44,183 nucleotides of DNA from Hyphochytrium catenoides (Eukaryota; Sar; Hyphochytriomycetes; Hyphochytriales; Hyphochytriaceae). The notes under the pieces were generated by a model. It searched no databases and was not told the origin of the DNA. It was given only the letters and a program-made list of their open reading frames with translations. Numbering within the stretch: the stretch's first letter is position 1; each line of letters starts with the position of its first letter. A program made the position numbers and the translations under genes. The stretch spans positions 66,422 to 110,604 of the forward strand of contig FLMG01000807.1 in NCBI GenBank assembly GCA_900088475.1. Reading direction: 5' to 3'. Of the stretch, positions 9,982-22,603 are shown piece by piece.

Positions 9982-12900
9982 ATGTCTGAGCCCACAGGAC
10001 ATGAGTCCCAGACCACTGCCTCCCTACCAGATGGAGACACTTCCTCGCGTGGGTAAGTGGAGTCCGACTCTTCCGCTCTACTAGTCCAATGAAAGCATGA
10101 CTCTCCATGGTTTCAGGAGAGTTCAGGAGGAAGAAGAGGACGAGGAGAACTTAGTACCAGGAACGTCGGTGCTGCTGCAGGTGCTTGGCCACTCTTGTTA
10201 TCTTGTCTCATCAACGTTGTTTCCTTTCTTGGGCCATCCTTACCGATATGTCCCTCTCTCTCTCTCTTACAATCTGTTACTCTTGCTCTTCCCTCTGCTT
10301 TCTCCTATCCTTGTCGCAGGATTGGGAGGAGTTGCCCTCCGGAAGCATTGCCTTAGCAGAATACGCCGTAGAGTTCAGCACACCACACGTTGGAATCATC
10401 CTCGAGACAGATGGTCAAAGCCGTCTCGCTATCGTGAAGGGCTTCGCTGCGTCAGTGTTACTTCGTCTCCCTTCTGCTGGCAATAATCTCTCTTTCTGGC
10501 GTTGTTCCTAAATTTCTCTCTGCTATATAGTTAATCTCTCTCAATACCTATTCTCCAATCGCAGTGTCACGCTTGTGATGAATCCTCAATCTCTATCTTG
10601 CTTGTCTTTATTCTTGCTTCATTGACGCACCGCTTCCGTCAGTCTCTCTCTCGCGATGGCTCTGTCAATGTATGAGTTAGCTCCCCTTTCTGCGTGGCGA
10701 TGGACCTTGAAAAGAGCAGAAGCAGTACTCTCAGCTAACTCATTTCATGTCTGCAGACCTGATGGTGAGACCAGCGCGGCGGAGGCCCTGGGTTTTATCC
10801 AGCCAGGGCACATCCTTATAGCGCTCAACGAGGAATCTGTCCTCGGCCATTCTTTTCAGGAGGTAAGTCCTTTGGATCATATGCCATGCTATCCATGCCT
10901 CGCACTTAATCTGATTCTGTGTCGTCGGTCGCTGACTCTCTTGCTCTTCCTCATCAACCTTCTCTTTACATGCGTCTTCAGACCATGGCGCTCCTAAAGA
11001 GTTCAGCCATACCAAGGAAGTTGCGCTTTCTAGACCCCGCTGTACGGTCGCTAGAGCTAGTAATAGAGAGAATTGAGGCGGGGGTTGAAGCCAGGTATTC
11101 TCTCTATTTCGTCCTTCCGCATCTTCTTGAGTTACTCTCCCATTGACTTGGTTACTTTCTCTGCTTTAGTTCTTCTTTATTGCCTATGTAACCCTGGCAT
11201 CGCCAACATTTATCCATGGGCCTTTTCCCTATGAGCAACCCAACGATACTTTTCTCCCTTAGCTTAAGTGAGGACTAACCAAGATACGTGTATCCCCGCT
11301 AGGGATGCCTATGGATTCAGCAGACGGATCAAGCTCATAGAGAAAGAAAAGGTTTATAGGTCTCTCTCCTATCGCAAGGTCAGCAACCGCAGGGAAGGCT
11401 ATAGAGCCTTTCTCCTCCTCTCTCTACTCTCTTCCTCACCCCGCCAATGCTTTGCTTTTTTACTGCTCAGCTACCCCTGTGTAATATTCCGACCTCTCTT
11501 GGGTTCCCTCCTTTTTGCTGGAGTCTGCTACTTCTCCAGGACTTGTCATTCGCTATGGCCTCCTCCTTTGCATGCCTTCTCCAGCTTTCTCCTCTCATTT
11601 CTACGACACCAGCTGGAGGTGCGCGACAAGGCGTGGATCAAGTTCCTGAACAAGCACAAGGGGATTGAAGGGTTAAAGGCTGTTATGGTCAACCTGAGAG
11701 CTCCTCCTGGCGGCCCAAAGGTCTTCCCTCGGGGCCTTAAGGTAAAAGATGTCTGAAAGCTCTAGGCTCCGGCTGCATGCGGTAGATTTGTTCATTGTCT
11801 CCTTTTCTTTGCTGTCGCTCTCTATTCCCCTTAACATCTGTCTTATCATGTCGTAACTATTCTCTACGTTTTGAATTATCCGCCAGAGATTGGTACGACG
11901 AGGCATCCCCGTTGCCTTCCGAGCCCCTCTATGGAAGTTGCTGGCGGACGTAGAAGGCTATAGACGAGCTTTCAGGCCTTCTTATTATTCAGGTGAGAAC
12001 ATGCGATGGTTATTATCCAGATGACAATTGTGATTTGAGCAGAAGAGACAGGCCTATGACTCGTTCGTGGCGAGAAGATGGTAGACGTAAGAGAGAGACA
12101 GGAACAGGAGGAGAAAAGGTTGATGATGTCTCTGGTAAGACTAATCGATCTTTCTGTAGAGCTAAGCTGCAGCTCTGAGATACCGCAGCAAGTCCTCGAT
12201 GGGATAGAGAAAGATCTTGACAGAACCTTTCCGGACCACGAACTCTTCCAGGTACAAGGACAGCTAAACGCAAGGGAGACCTAGCGCATCCTCTCTTTTT
12301 ATCTCCTTCTATCTACTGCCCTTCTCCAGGGTCATCTCATCGAACCTTCAGCAGTCAGCTTTTTCAACAAATGGGTGCTTGCTCCTCGGTGGTGTAGCGC
12401 ACTAGTGGCTGCAAAAAAAGCTGTTCTTCTCTATTACATGTCTCATAACAAGTCCACTGTCTGCCGTTCCACTTACTCTTTTCTACTGTCTGAGACAGAC
12501 ATCAGAGGGCTTGGAGGCACTGAGAAAAGTTCTTCGCGCCTATGCAATGCACAATCCGTCAATAGGTTATTGCCAGGTGGGGGATTGTGACCAGCGGGAG
12601 CAGAATGCTTTTTAACGTACGGCAATGTCTGCGCCCTATTTGTCTCTCTTATTCCTGTCTTCAAACGCTGCCGGTTCCTTCATTGGTCTGCGTAGTCCAT
12701 GAACTTCATCACTGGTCTGTTGCTGCTTTTCCTTGATGAAGAAGATGCTTTCTGGATGCTCGTCAACCTCATGGAAAAGCTCTTGCCCGCTGACTATTAC
12801 ACGTGAGTCGCACTTCTCCGTCCTCAACCATAAACCTTTCTCGCGCTTGAGCCTTGTTTTACTCCCGCTCTGTTTACCAACACAACGACAGGCACACTTT

Positions 12901-14775
12901 TCGTCTCCTATCACCTCTGCTATTGCTCTCGTCTTCTATTGTCTCCTCTCAATGGCCTTTCCTCTGCTCGCTTTCTCATACCTCAGCGATACAATGATTG
13001 GCATTCATGTCGACCAGAGAGTGTTTGGATACCTACTGACCAAGCTGGTGCCAACAGTGGCAAGCAAGCTCGCCGCGGAGAGGGTAGGTGGGCCTTGGTG
13101 GTTTATGTCCTACTTCTAGTCCAATCTTCTCTGCCTATTTGTCGCTCTATTTTCACCCTGCAGCATACTCCGTGATAACTTATGTTCGCTAATGCTTCTC
13201 TGTCTTCAATTTGAATCCACCTTCTACTCTCTGTGCGTCAGATATAATGACAACCAGCACCTTAGTGTTAATCTGTCCCCATCACTCTTTGTCTGTCCAA
13301 CTTCTGCAGGTACAGCTACATCTGATCACTCTCCAGTGGTTCCTCTGCCTCTTCGTGAACACGTTGCCCATAGAAACCGTGCTTAGAGTGTGGGACGTGT
13401 TCTTCCTCGAGGGCGTCAAAGGTAGTGTCGGGATGCTCTAAGCGCCAGCTGTGACCCCAATGCCGGTTAATCTCGTCATTGGACCCTCTTCTTCTCTCTC
13501 TCCCACTTTCTTTTCAATGAAAAGTGCTCTTTCGCGTGGGCATTGCGATAATCAAACTGTCTGAGTTGAAGCTCTTGGCGGCTGTGGATGGAGAGGAAGT
13601 CTACCGATGCACGAAAGGGCTAGGTCAGGACATACATGACGCCGACAAACTCCTTAAGGTGTGCTGCTACGAGACTGGGCCGAATTGGGGATAGGACTGA
13701 AGGAACAGAGGCGCTCTGTAGAGCTGGACGTCACATTAAGTTCTGGACGTCGAGGACACGTCATAACCTGTCTGTGTCCCTATTCTCTCTCTCATCTTGA
13801 CCCGCAGCTTTCTTATATGAAACGTGGAGGACCGCTCTTCCGCTCTGCCTCTAAGCTGAAAGGCAAGGTAGAGGAGGATCTCTCTGCCTCTCTTAAGGGC
13901 CTCAAGTCTCCTGGCGCCCTGCTTAGCCCCAGTAAGTCTCCAGCCTCCAGCGGCGGGGAAGGAAGTGACGATAGTTTCCATGTCACGAATAGTAAGGGCC
14001 CAGCCAATCCCTTCAAGAGCCCTTCTGCGCCGTCTCTTAACTGGAGAGGATTCTCATCAAAGCATATAAAAAAGGTTGTGTGCGATCCATCAATACCTAC
14101 CCTCAAGCTTTCTGTTCGCCTCCTCTGCTAGAACCTCGTGCCTTCCTTGCTTGTCTACGCAGCCAGAATGTCCTAGCCTCCGGATTACATTCACTCCTTC
14201 CCTTCATCAGCCCTATCAGTTTGTCGCGGAGCATGGTGACAGAAGCTAACATTGGCTATATATTAGTGGCGAGACAAATTTCGGCCAGAAGTAGAAGCTC
14301 AATTCCATAACATGGAAACACTACGAAGCAATGGTAGGAGATCCCCTCCTTCCGCCTCTCCCTCTCCCTCCTTGGCCCCTAGTAGCATCAGCTCTCCGCC
14401 AAGCGAGATTTTCGTGGACGAACGTGTAGGCTCTGTGAGCCATAGAGAGGAAGATCGCGAGCTAAAGGGATCAGGAGAGATTGAGGAGAAGCAACACTCA
14501 GAACCACGAATATGCACTCCAGCTTTCGAAGCACCAGAGGAGTGCCGTGCACCAGAAACAGCTCAAAATAACTTAATAAATTGAACCGGGCTCAGACATC
14601 AGACTCCGCTGATGGATCCAGCGCTAATTCTTCCTTGTGGTTCGGTCCGGCCTCTGTGTATCTCCTGAATTTCTTTCTCTGTTTCTTTGTCTCTCGCCAG
14701 CCAGTGGCCAGCTACTTAGAATTCAAACTTTATCTGCGAAAGGTTGAGCAGCAAATGTTCCTTCATCATGCCTGA
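9982..14775 (+). CDS. PDZ-TBC Rab GTPase-activating protein
   Basis: Nineteen-exon model: 9982-10052, 10117-10180, 10320-10450, 10757-10862, 10982-11094, 11303-11378, 11613-11741, 11887-11992, 12160-12251, 12499-12576, 12696-12802, 12987-13083, 13310-13421, 13525-13658, 13808-14074, 14163-14222, 14267-14546, 14603-14655, 14701-14775. All phases agree: 716 aa. After an acidic stretch, residues about 50-125 resemble a PDZ domain ([33 protein letters not shown]). Residues about 231-470 are a TBC domain: [16 protein letters not shown], then [10 protein letters not shown] with the catalytic Arg finger, [12 protein letters not shown] with the Gln finger, and [19 protein letters not shown] proteins speed GTP hydrolysis on Rab GTPases, so a role in vesicle traffic follows from the family, and both finger residues are kept. 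The C-terminal ~240 residues are Ser/Pro-rich. The last two junctions are less certain; without them the frame stops at 14584. Confidence 0.88.
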
Positions 14776-14900
14776 AATCATATTCTGCCTGAGCCTAGCC
14801 AAGACACACAGCGAAGATTTGGAGCTATTAGTACCATGCCCACAACTTCCTCTATTTCTGCGGGTCGGGTCTATTGTCTGCCCCTGCGCGCCGTTAATGC

Positions 14901-17900
14901 TTACTTTAGCTCTTGCATAGGATGTTGCGTCTCCGAGAGAACTGCAAGCATAAAGCCAGCTTCCTCCGTGCAAATCCAGTTATCTGAGAGGCTACGGAAA
15001 TAGATAAGAGGGAGAAATCAATAGAGGGTTTAGACATCCATGCGAAGCAACAGCAAAAAGAAGGAGGGACACTGCAATACAAAGTGAGACACACTGCGGC
15101 CCGCCGGCCCTAACTGAGAAATAAGAACTTACTCTAAAGAAACCAGCCGGGATTGCGGCACTGCATGCATGAGTGCTGCAATTCCAGGAGAAACGGGAAG
15201 CTGAGGCTGATCTCCGATTGGAGTCTCTACTTCCTCGCCACAGGACACACGACCTCGTTGATCCTTCCGACTCCGCTCAACCTCATAGCCGCCAATGAAG
15301 TTGCCTACAACCGTTAAGGCCCCAGCTTGTCAATAAGAATATCAAGTTACAAACCTCTAAGCTACTCTTTCATTGAACTTTCTCTTAGCCATTCCCCAGG
15401 TCCATGTCACTTCTGTGGGTTGTTTACCTATGAGGCTGCAGACGCTGCGACGATCACTGACCGTCTCTACTATTCTGGCCCGCTCCTTTTCTCTCCCTTA
15501 TGTCAACAACTCAATAACTCGATACCCTGTAGTACTTACCGGCTAGGTTGAGATTGACCAGCCTTCCTGTCACCAGGACGTGAGACATTGCATTGATGAC
15601 TACCATTGTGTCCCCAAACTGTCCCGCCAAAGCATTGTAAGATAGGTCTAACACTGAAAGGGAAGAAGAGGTGCAGAGAGCCTTGCAGAGCAACAGAGTT
15701 CCGGATGGGTCATAGCGTCCAGAACCTCTCTCATCTACCCCACAGAGTATATTTCTAGAGATGTTAAGCTCGCACAGAGAAAGAGAGCTATTGACAAACG
15801 ATGCAAGGACCTTCGCCCCATCTACACCCAAGGAGTTGCGGGAGATGTCAAGAATCTTAAGCATCTGGGTGCTTTGTAATGGCTCCAGCAAAATAGCAGC
15901 TCGGCTAGGGCCTGAATGGACGCACGCGGAATAAAGTTAACACAGAGTTATTTAGGAGTCGTGACGGACGGCAGTCATTGGAACTCCACCAAGACTCCAA
16001 GAAGAGCACTGTAGCCGAAGAGTAAGTGTAAATAACCTCTTACCTAAGCTATTGTTGCTGATTCTTAGCTCTTGCAGCGAGAGATCAGGCAAAGTGTCCC
16101 TCAGCACAGTTACTGCCTCCTCTCTATGATAAGGATAGGGTCCACATAAGGCATTCGACGATAGATCCAGTGCGGTCACTCCGCAGACGTTGAGAGCATC
16201 ACAGAGCACCTGAAAAGCGCTGACATCAAAAGCTGCAACTCTATCGTGGCGGTGTCTTAGTGCATAGCACAGGCCATCGCCTGCCAGCCTCACTGTGCGA
16301 AGGTTGGAGGTCATAAAGGCAAGAGATAAAGCGACAAGTCCATCTTCACAGAGCTCTCCGATGTGATTGTCTACCGGAAAAGGCAAGTGTTCAGTCTATG
16401 ATTAGCTCTTTGCATAGAGAGGACTCCAGCTGGAGAAGATTCCAAGAAGGAGAGAAGAGAATGGCAGACAAAGAGAGACAAGAGAAAAGGCGCAAAGTTA
16501 CCCCTCGGCAAGTGGTGTAAGGCACATGGAACGAGGTGGTCAGTAAGCGATGGACACAGTCTTTTAAGTCTGGGCCTCAAGCGGGTGAAAGACTTACAAG
16601 ACAGGTCAATGCTTTGTAAGGCAGAACGCTCATTTTTGACGGCATCTGCCAGAAGCTTGAGCCCTTCCAAAGCTCCGCCCTTTGCCAGGTCATTCCGAGA
16701 CAAATCCAACGCGATCGTTGTCCTGTTATGAGAAAGCAGTCGGCCGATGACAATTGCGTCCAAGCAGCCCAAAGAAAGAGCGGAAAGCGAGATCTCAGGG
16801 GCAGCAGTGGTCTCGGTGCTATCGCAAAGAAGCTTCACGGGTAGTGGCACACGATCGACAGTCAGAACTTGCAAGCGGCTCCGAGGGACCGCGTCACAGA
16901 TCGCAAGGAGGCCTGATTCGGAAATAGAAGTAAGTTAGGACCGGAGAGTTCGCGTTTGGTGCAGGAGAAACGTGTAAACAAAGAGTCTAAGGTCAGGTAT
17001 AGGGAAGGAGCGTCAGACAGGAGGACGAGAAAAGTGGAGTGCAGGAGCGGCCACCTGATGTATCCATTATTTCATGCAGTGTGCTATCCACCCCACACAG
17101 AGCAGTGTCGGAGATGTCCAGCTGCTCCACCTTAGAGGAAGGAAGTCGCGTGGCGATGAAGAAAGCCTCATAGCCCTGCAGGCCACCGGGTCGGTGAGAT
17201 AAATCGACTTCTGGCTTGCTGAGATGGATGCCATTCAAAACTGCCAGACAGCTATTTTGCGTCACAGCATGAATCAGCAGAGAGCTTGTATCCTCCTCCC
17301 CTCTACTCTCTATTGAAGTTTTTCTCCGACCCCTGGTCCGGTTGTCTCGGAGGTCCAGGCTCTCCAAAGTGTTATTACTAGCAATGAAGCCAGCCAATAA
17401 AGCTAGCTCTTCGTGCTGGAGGCGGAGATTGGACAGGCTGAAGAAAGGAGAAGGTCAGTAAGGTCTCCCCTCGGCCTCTATTATGGGCTTTTCTAATCGA
17501 GAAGGTACAAAGGGGCGAAGAACAGAGATCCCATAGAAACGCTAGTGGAGACAGCAGATATTACAGGCAGGGAGGGTGACGAGGTTGGAGAAGAGTAACA
17601 AAGAGCATCTAGCCAGCAAAAGCGCCAAATGGGACGAGTAGGGTTTCGGTAAATAGAAATGGAAGGCCTACTTTAGCACTTTGATGGTTGCATTACGCTC
17701 CAACGCCCTTATCAGCTCGTCGACTGCGGAGAGAAGTGTCCCCTTGGAGCCGCATATGGAGGACCTAGCGATGGAGAATGATGGGTAGTACAATCGCAGC
17801 CTTAGCCCTCGCGGTGCAGATGCAGATAAAGCTTAGATGAATAAAAAGAGAATCTTCTAAATCAAAAGCGAGAGCAACAGAGAATGATTGAACACCAAGG

Positions 17901-18196
17901 ACTTACCCCGAGAGATCTAGGACTGTCAAAGCGCCATCAAAGGCGATTGCCTTAGCTAGAAAGGTTAAATCTTGAGGACCGAGCTGGACATTTCTGAAGG
18001 CGATCCGCTCACGCACCCTGTGGCGATCAGTTGACGGCAACAAGGAGTGTTAGAACATGGAGTGCCCGACTGTGCGTCTCGACTCCTAGGTGAAGCAATG
18101 CCGCACTGGGGTCTAAAGCAAGCTATGAGCTCATAGCGACGTGGACGAGAGAGGTGTCACGACGCCACGCAGAGACAGTTCTTACCAAGTGTCCAT
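14901..18196 (-). CDS. Leucine-rich repeat protein (ribonuclease-inhibitor-like repeats)
   Basis: Nine-exon model: 18196-18186, 18017-17907, 17800-17672, 17437-17055, 16912-16598, 16370-16044, 15911-15540, 15325-15133, 14991-14901. Phases agree throughout: 643 aa. The first exon codes only MDT plus two bases. The protein consists largely of leucine-rich repeats, for example ALTVLDLSG, ATIKVLNLSNLRL, NTLESLDLRDN, TTIALDLSRNDL, ALQSIDLSYNHIG, GVTALDLSSNAL, QMLKILDISRNSLGVDGAKV and SRLVSLDLSDN. The LDLSxNxL and GAKVLA patterns match the RNI/NLR-type repeat, a curved protein-binding scaffold. No kinase, NACHT, signal peptide or membrane segment is visible, so a cytosolic or nuclear adaptor is most likely. 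The stop is 125 bp from the convergent PDZ-TBC gene. A donor overlapping the last codons could extend the C-terminus. Confidence 0.85.
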
Positions 18197-18260
18197 AGCA
18201 CGCAAGTCGGCTAATATCCTTCTCTCTCGTCCGCAGCGCTTTAGCCAGTGGGCAGCTTCC

Positions 18261-21200
18261 TCAAAACCGCACAGCCTTTCCGCAGGGGAAAGTGACGGTC
18301 TTGAAGCAACGATATGCATCTGCGTTAACGAGATGGGTTAGCTTGGCGATAATTGGCTTCATTCTTTGACCACATGCGCTTCGCTCTGTCTCCTCCAGCC
18401 TCCAAGGGCCGAATGCTTCTCTCGCTTCATCTACTCGCAGCATATTTTTCTGCTATCCATGTCCAGAATAACCAACGCAGCCCACTGTCAAGCACTCCTT
18501 TACCTTGTTCCTGGCGGCCTTGTAAGACGCATCCTTCGACCTGGGAAGGGCCATCAAAGCGCGTTCGAACTTCCCCTCTGAAAGTGCCATGAGTCTATCC
18601 ACCTCTAAACTGTCCTTGGTCTTCTCCTGTCCACCCAGTGAGCACTTCTCTCTGGCCCTAAGGCGATCTAGCTCTCTGTACAGGAGCTCCCCCTCTAAAT
18701 AGTGCAGAATAGCCAGGTTCCGTATAACAGGAACTATCATCTCGATATCCACAGAATAGAAATAAATCTTGCGATTGGAGCTGGACAGACAGTAGAAAGA
18801 GGACGAAAAGGGGTTAAAATTCAAGACAACCAGCTAACCCGATCTTTCTAACCCTCCTAAAAAGAGCTATATGACGAGAAGTCCAAGGCAAGGGAATAGA
18901 GCAAGAAAGCTGGTGCACGCAATGGGCAGGAATGGAACTTACGCGAGAGCTTCAGATGCTGAGGCCGAGAGCTTGATGTTCATCAGACTCAAAAGACGTC
19001 TTACTACTTTGACGGTGATACCCTCAGCCAGACGCCGAACACGGGATGATTCTACAGCGAAGGCACCATATCGGTTCTGGTGCAGCCCAACGTAAGTGTT
19101 ATGAGCCAAACGGCCTCGGGAGAGCCCCAGGCTCTCTTCCTTTTCATCTTACGTATTCCGACCATCAATCTACAATCTATCTAATTTTCCCTCCCTGGGG
19201 CTTAAGCAACGAACGTCGCTTTCATCTAGTCTCACCAGAGCTTTCTCGAGCGGGTTTCGCTCTATTCACTGACCTGCATCTCGTCTACCAAGTCGATGTC
19301 CCATAAGGAAGCGAGGTCCTCCTCAGTAGGGTGCATGACGGAGTTAAGGAATTTCGTTGTCTCTTCACGCAAGAGGCTGTCCCAGAGGAAAGGTCCAGAT
19401 GCGCCTTCTTCAGAGTCTTCGCCGGCTGGCCCTACTCCTGACGTGCCATTGGCTTTGGTCCTCACCTCCATCCTAGTGGTCGAAAGTGGCTCTGAGGAGG
19501 TTTCTGCTGGAGGAGAAACCTTCCTTCTACTCAGGCCCCGACCTCTCTTCTTGGCCAAGATGCGGAACTTTCGCCGAAGCAAGCGCTTCAACGTACGGCT
19601 GAGCATCTCTGAGAAAAGTAGCTGGGAGACTATCGGAGAATGCCCACAAAGCAAACTGTGACAAGACTAATCAGTAAAAGGGCAAGCCAAGCACGACGAG
19701 GATGTACATGAGCGGCTTTGCAGTATAGAATAACGGTATTGATCAGTTTGCCCTGAATAAGAGCGAGCTACTGACCGAATGTAACCCAAGTGTCTGAGAC
19801 TCACTCCGAACTGATGGAATTCAAAAGTCAGATCCCGCTCGGTAAGGTTAACGTCCAGGCTTAGTAGATGCTCCACAAATTTGGGCATAACACTATCCGT
19901 TAAATAGCGGGTTGCCTCGGAAGGACTGATGCGCAAAGCTGTAAAGCCGTCGCTCCTTCATTGAATAAAGTATTGAGCGTGAAGGGTTAGAGACCAAGGA
20001 ATTCAGGAAAAGGTCACAACTCCTAAGACCAATCTCTTCTCCTAACAACTAACCCAACAACTAACCCAATCTATTGTCCTCAATGGCCTTTCAGCCCTAC
20101 TATCTGGGTTTACTACTCCTGATTGCTGTCAACGTGACCATCGTCCTAAAAGAGACATTATTACCTTAGCCCGAAGTCGGCCGCCTGTTTAAACTCTAGG
20201 AAGCGGATGACCATCTCTGGGCGCAGCCTTCTTTTCGCTCTGCGCGCTATTTCCAGGAACCCTTCCTTCGCCTCATGCGCGGACCTTTCTCCGCCTCGTG
20301 GTTGCGCTGAGCTCTTGCCTGGTGGCAGGTAGACATTCTTCCATCGATCACCCCGATTTTCCTCGGTCGGCAAGCATGCCAGCAACTGAGTTGGAGTTAG
20401 ATAGCCCTCGGGATCCTCTAGTCTGCACTGCTCACTGCTGCTGCTCTCGCTTATCGCCAAGTTAAGGTACGACAGTACAAATGGCTCTATCAGAGATACC
20501 GGCAAGAGTGAGAAGAGAGTGGCAGAGATCCCTGTTGTGGGAGAGGAGAGAAGAACCACGACGTAAAAAGAGTCATCACTATCGACAGGAGAGAGTCATG
20601 CAGCCGGCACCGACGATGTTGATAATGCCTCGGAGAACCCTTCCCCATCGACCAGGGGAAAAAATTACGGCCTGATTGCGAGGCAACGGATAATGATCAG
20701 AGGAAGGACATTGAGAGGCCATGTCCGTACCCAAAGCACCAGTTGTCAGTTCCCATCTGGTCTCTGCCACAGCGAAAACTCTTTGCCCTCTGTAGTCCAA
20801 AAGCAGCTGTAAAGGAATGCGGAGCTTCGACGATAATTGCATCAGGTAGGAAGCAGTCTGCCGGTGTGCACAGATGAAGGACACAAAAGAGAGGAGGAGT
20901 TAGCCTGCACTGGCGCCTATTATAGGAATACCAGAGAACCCAATAAGTCAATAGCGGAGAGAGAGAGAGAAGAGAGAAAGAAAGAAAGGGAAGGGAAGTA
21001 CAGAAGAGAATGAAGGAGGAGGAGAGTCGAGCTCTACCGTGAAGACTCGAGAGCTGAGACTGAGGACGTCACCGATGGTCAGTTTGCTGTCTGCAGGAGA
21101 GGGCGGGACGAACTCATCCTTGTTGAGAATCAGCGTGAAGACAATGCCATGAATTAGGAACGATAGCAAGGCACCGCCTGAGACGAGACGCACGCGCTGC

Positions 21201-22307
21201 GGCTTGAACCGTCCTCCCAGCGTTTCGGGGCTAACGGCAGAACCTACCAGCACGACTAGCGCGTCAGATTGTGATGACAACGGATATGGGGGTTTGAGAG
21301 AGAGCTGAAAGACAGAGGCGGAGATGGGATCCTGGTTTAGTTTCAATGAAAGTAGTAGCAACCACTGCGTGGCCTTTGCGCGACAAGTACGAGACAGCAG
21401 AAGCAGCTGAAAGAGAAAACAAGGGACAGAAGAGGTGTGTATGCTGCGGACAGAAGACAGACACAAAGAAATGAGAGAGAGACGGAGGAAGAGAGAGCGA
21501 GAATGTAAAGAGAGAGCGAGACAAAATAGAAGAGAAGAGAGAGAGAAAAAGACGAAAGATAGAGAAAGAGAAAGAAAGAGGGAAAGAAAGAAAGAAAGAG
21601 ACGGGGGTGACAAAGGTAAAAAAGAAAAGGTAGGCCAAAGTGAGAGAAGAAAAACGAACGATGACACGGAGACCGGTTAACGCAGCTATGAAGGGTAGAG
21701 AATGGGAGGGAGAGGATAAAGTGAAAGACGGAGGACGGTGAGAGAGAGACCCAAAACCACCAGGGGCAATAGGACAAAGAAACTGAGACAGGGGTGACAT
21801 GGGACCCAAGCTAGACAGGCAGCTTTTAGGTGACAAAGGCAGAGGATGTTGGAAGCATTAATTGCAGCCCTCTAACCACCTACCTGCCTCCTCAACGAGC
21901 AGCTTTCCATAGTACGTGGCAGTGTCCTGGAACTTAAGAAGGACTTCTTTGATGCTCTGCAGATCCGTCTTTCCTTGTGAAGCCTCTTTCAGCTGGTAGA
22001 ACTTCTCATTCCACGCCCAAGGATTGAGTTTCCTGTCTTCTAACAGAGAGTGCGCAAAGAGCTCTATGCCACTGCTTCCCTAGGGAGCGCAGGTAGCTGA
22101 GCTGGCGAGTCATAATAAGCCGACGGTAGGGGAGAGGGCTGATACCTTGGCTCCAGGGGACGGAACCCGAGGCGAAGATAAAGACTGGGGGCGGGGAGAC
22201 GTGGTTCGCTCTGCCTTCTCTTGGCCCCGGACGCCACGGATACCTGCGCCACTGTCATCCGTCCTCTCTGTTTTGTCTTCTGGCTGTTCCTCGGTGTCAG
22301 CCTGCAT
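18261..22307 (-). CDS. Short CLU/TIF31-like protein (clustered-mitochondria core only)
   Basis: Ten-exon model: 22307-22146, 22079-21884, 21243-21038, 20857-20731, 20531-20165, 19955-19776, 19655-19274, 19076-18943, 18780-18504, 18449-18261. All phases agree: 739 aa. Family features appear in the usual order: NPWAWNEKFYQLKEA, IHGIVFTLILNKDEF, LLLDYRGQRVFAV, RRLRPEMVIRFLEF, MPKFVEHLL, FGVSLRHLGYIR, QLLFSEMLSRTLKRLLR, NRYGAFAVES and VDIEMIVPVIRNLAILHY. CLU/TIF31 proteins affect mitochondrial distribution and bind mRNAs or translation factors. Known members usually exceed 1,200 aa, with an N-terminal ubiquitin-like region and C-terminal TPRs. This model has neither, only a charged N-terminus, so it is either a divergent short paralogue or missing terminal exons. 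ATG at 22307 follows an in-frame stop, but further 5-prime exons before about 22500 cannot be excluded. Confidence 0.8.
21464..21605. repeat. GA/CT simple-sequence tract inside an intron
   Basis: A plus-strand run of GA-rich near-repeats lies inside the 640-nt intron 21883-21244 of the CLU-like gene. On the coding strand it is CT-rich. Similar tracts occur in other introns here, around 5225-5265, 8104-8165 and 33346-33430. Confidence 0.85.
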
Positions 22308-22570
22308 TTCTCCGCCCTGTAGACCTTAACGGTCAATGTGGGATACTAGCTCCTGAGCTCGTCTACCATCACGTTCCATCCCATCGATGTCCTCAATCTT
22401 CTCCCTTCCACGCCGCTTCCATAGGAAGGTTGTTCGCTACTCGCAATAGCTCATACTGAGCACTGTCCCGCCCATGGGCTCCTGCTAATGGAAAGAGACT
22501 ACGGCAGAGCGAGGGAAGACCGAGAGAGTCAAAGAGAGAAAATGATAGCACCACCAAGCCTGCCTGCACC

Positions 22571-22603
<33 letters not shown>

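Noticed and set aside
20948-21836. Several long minus-strand frames rich in Ser, Phe and Leu
   Set aside because: They are translations of the CT-rich 640-nt intron of the CLU-like gene. Only 21243-21038 is coding.
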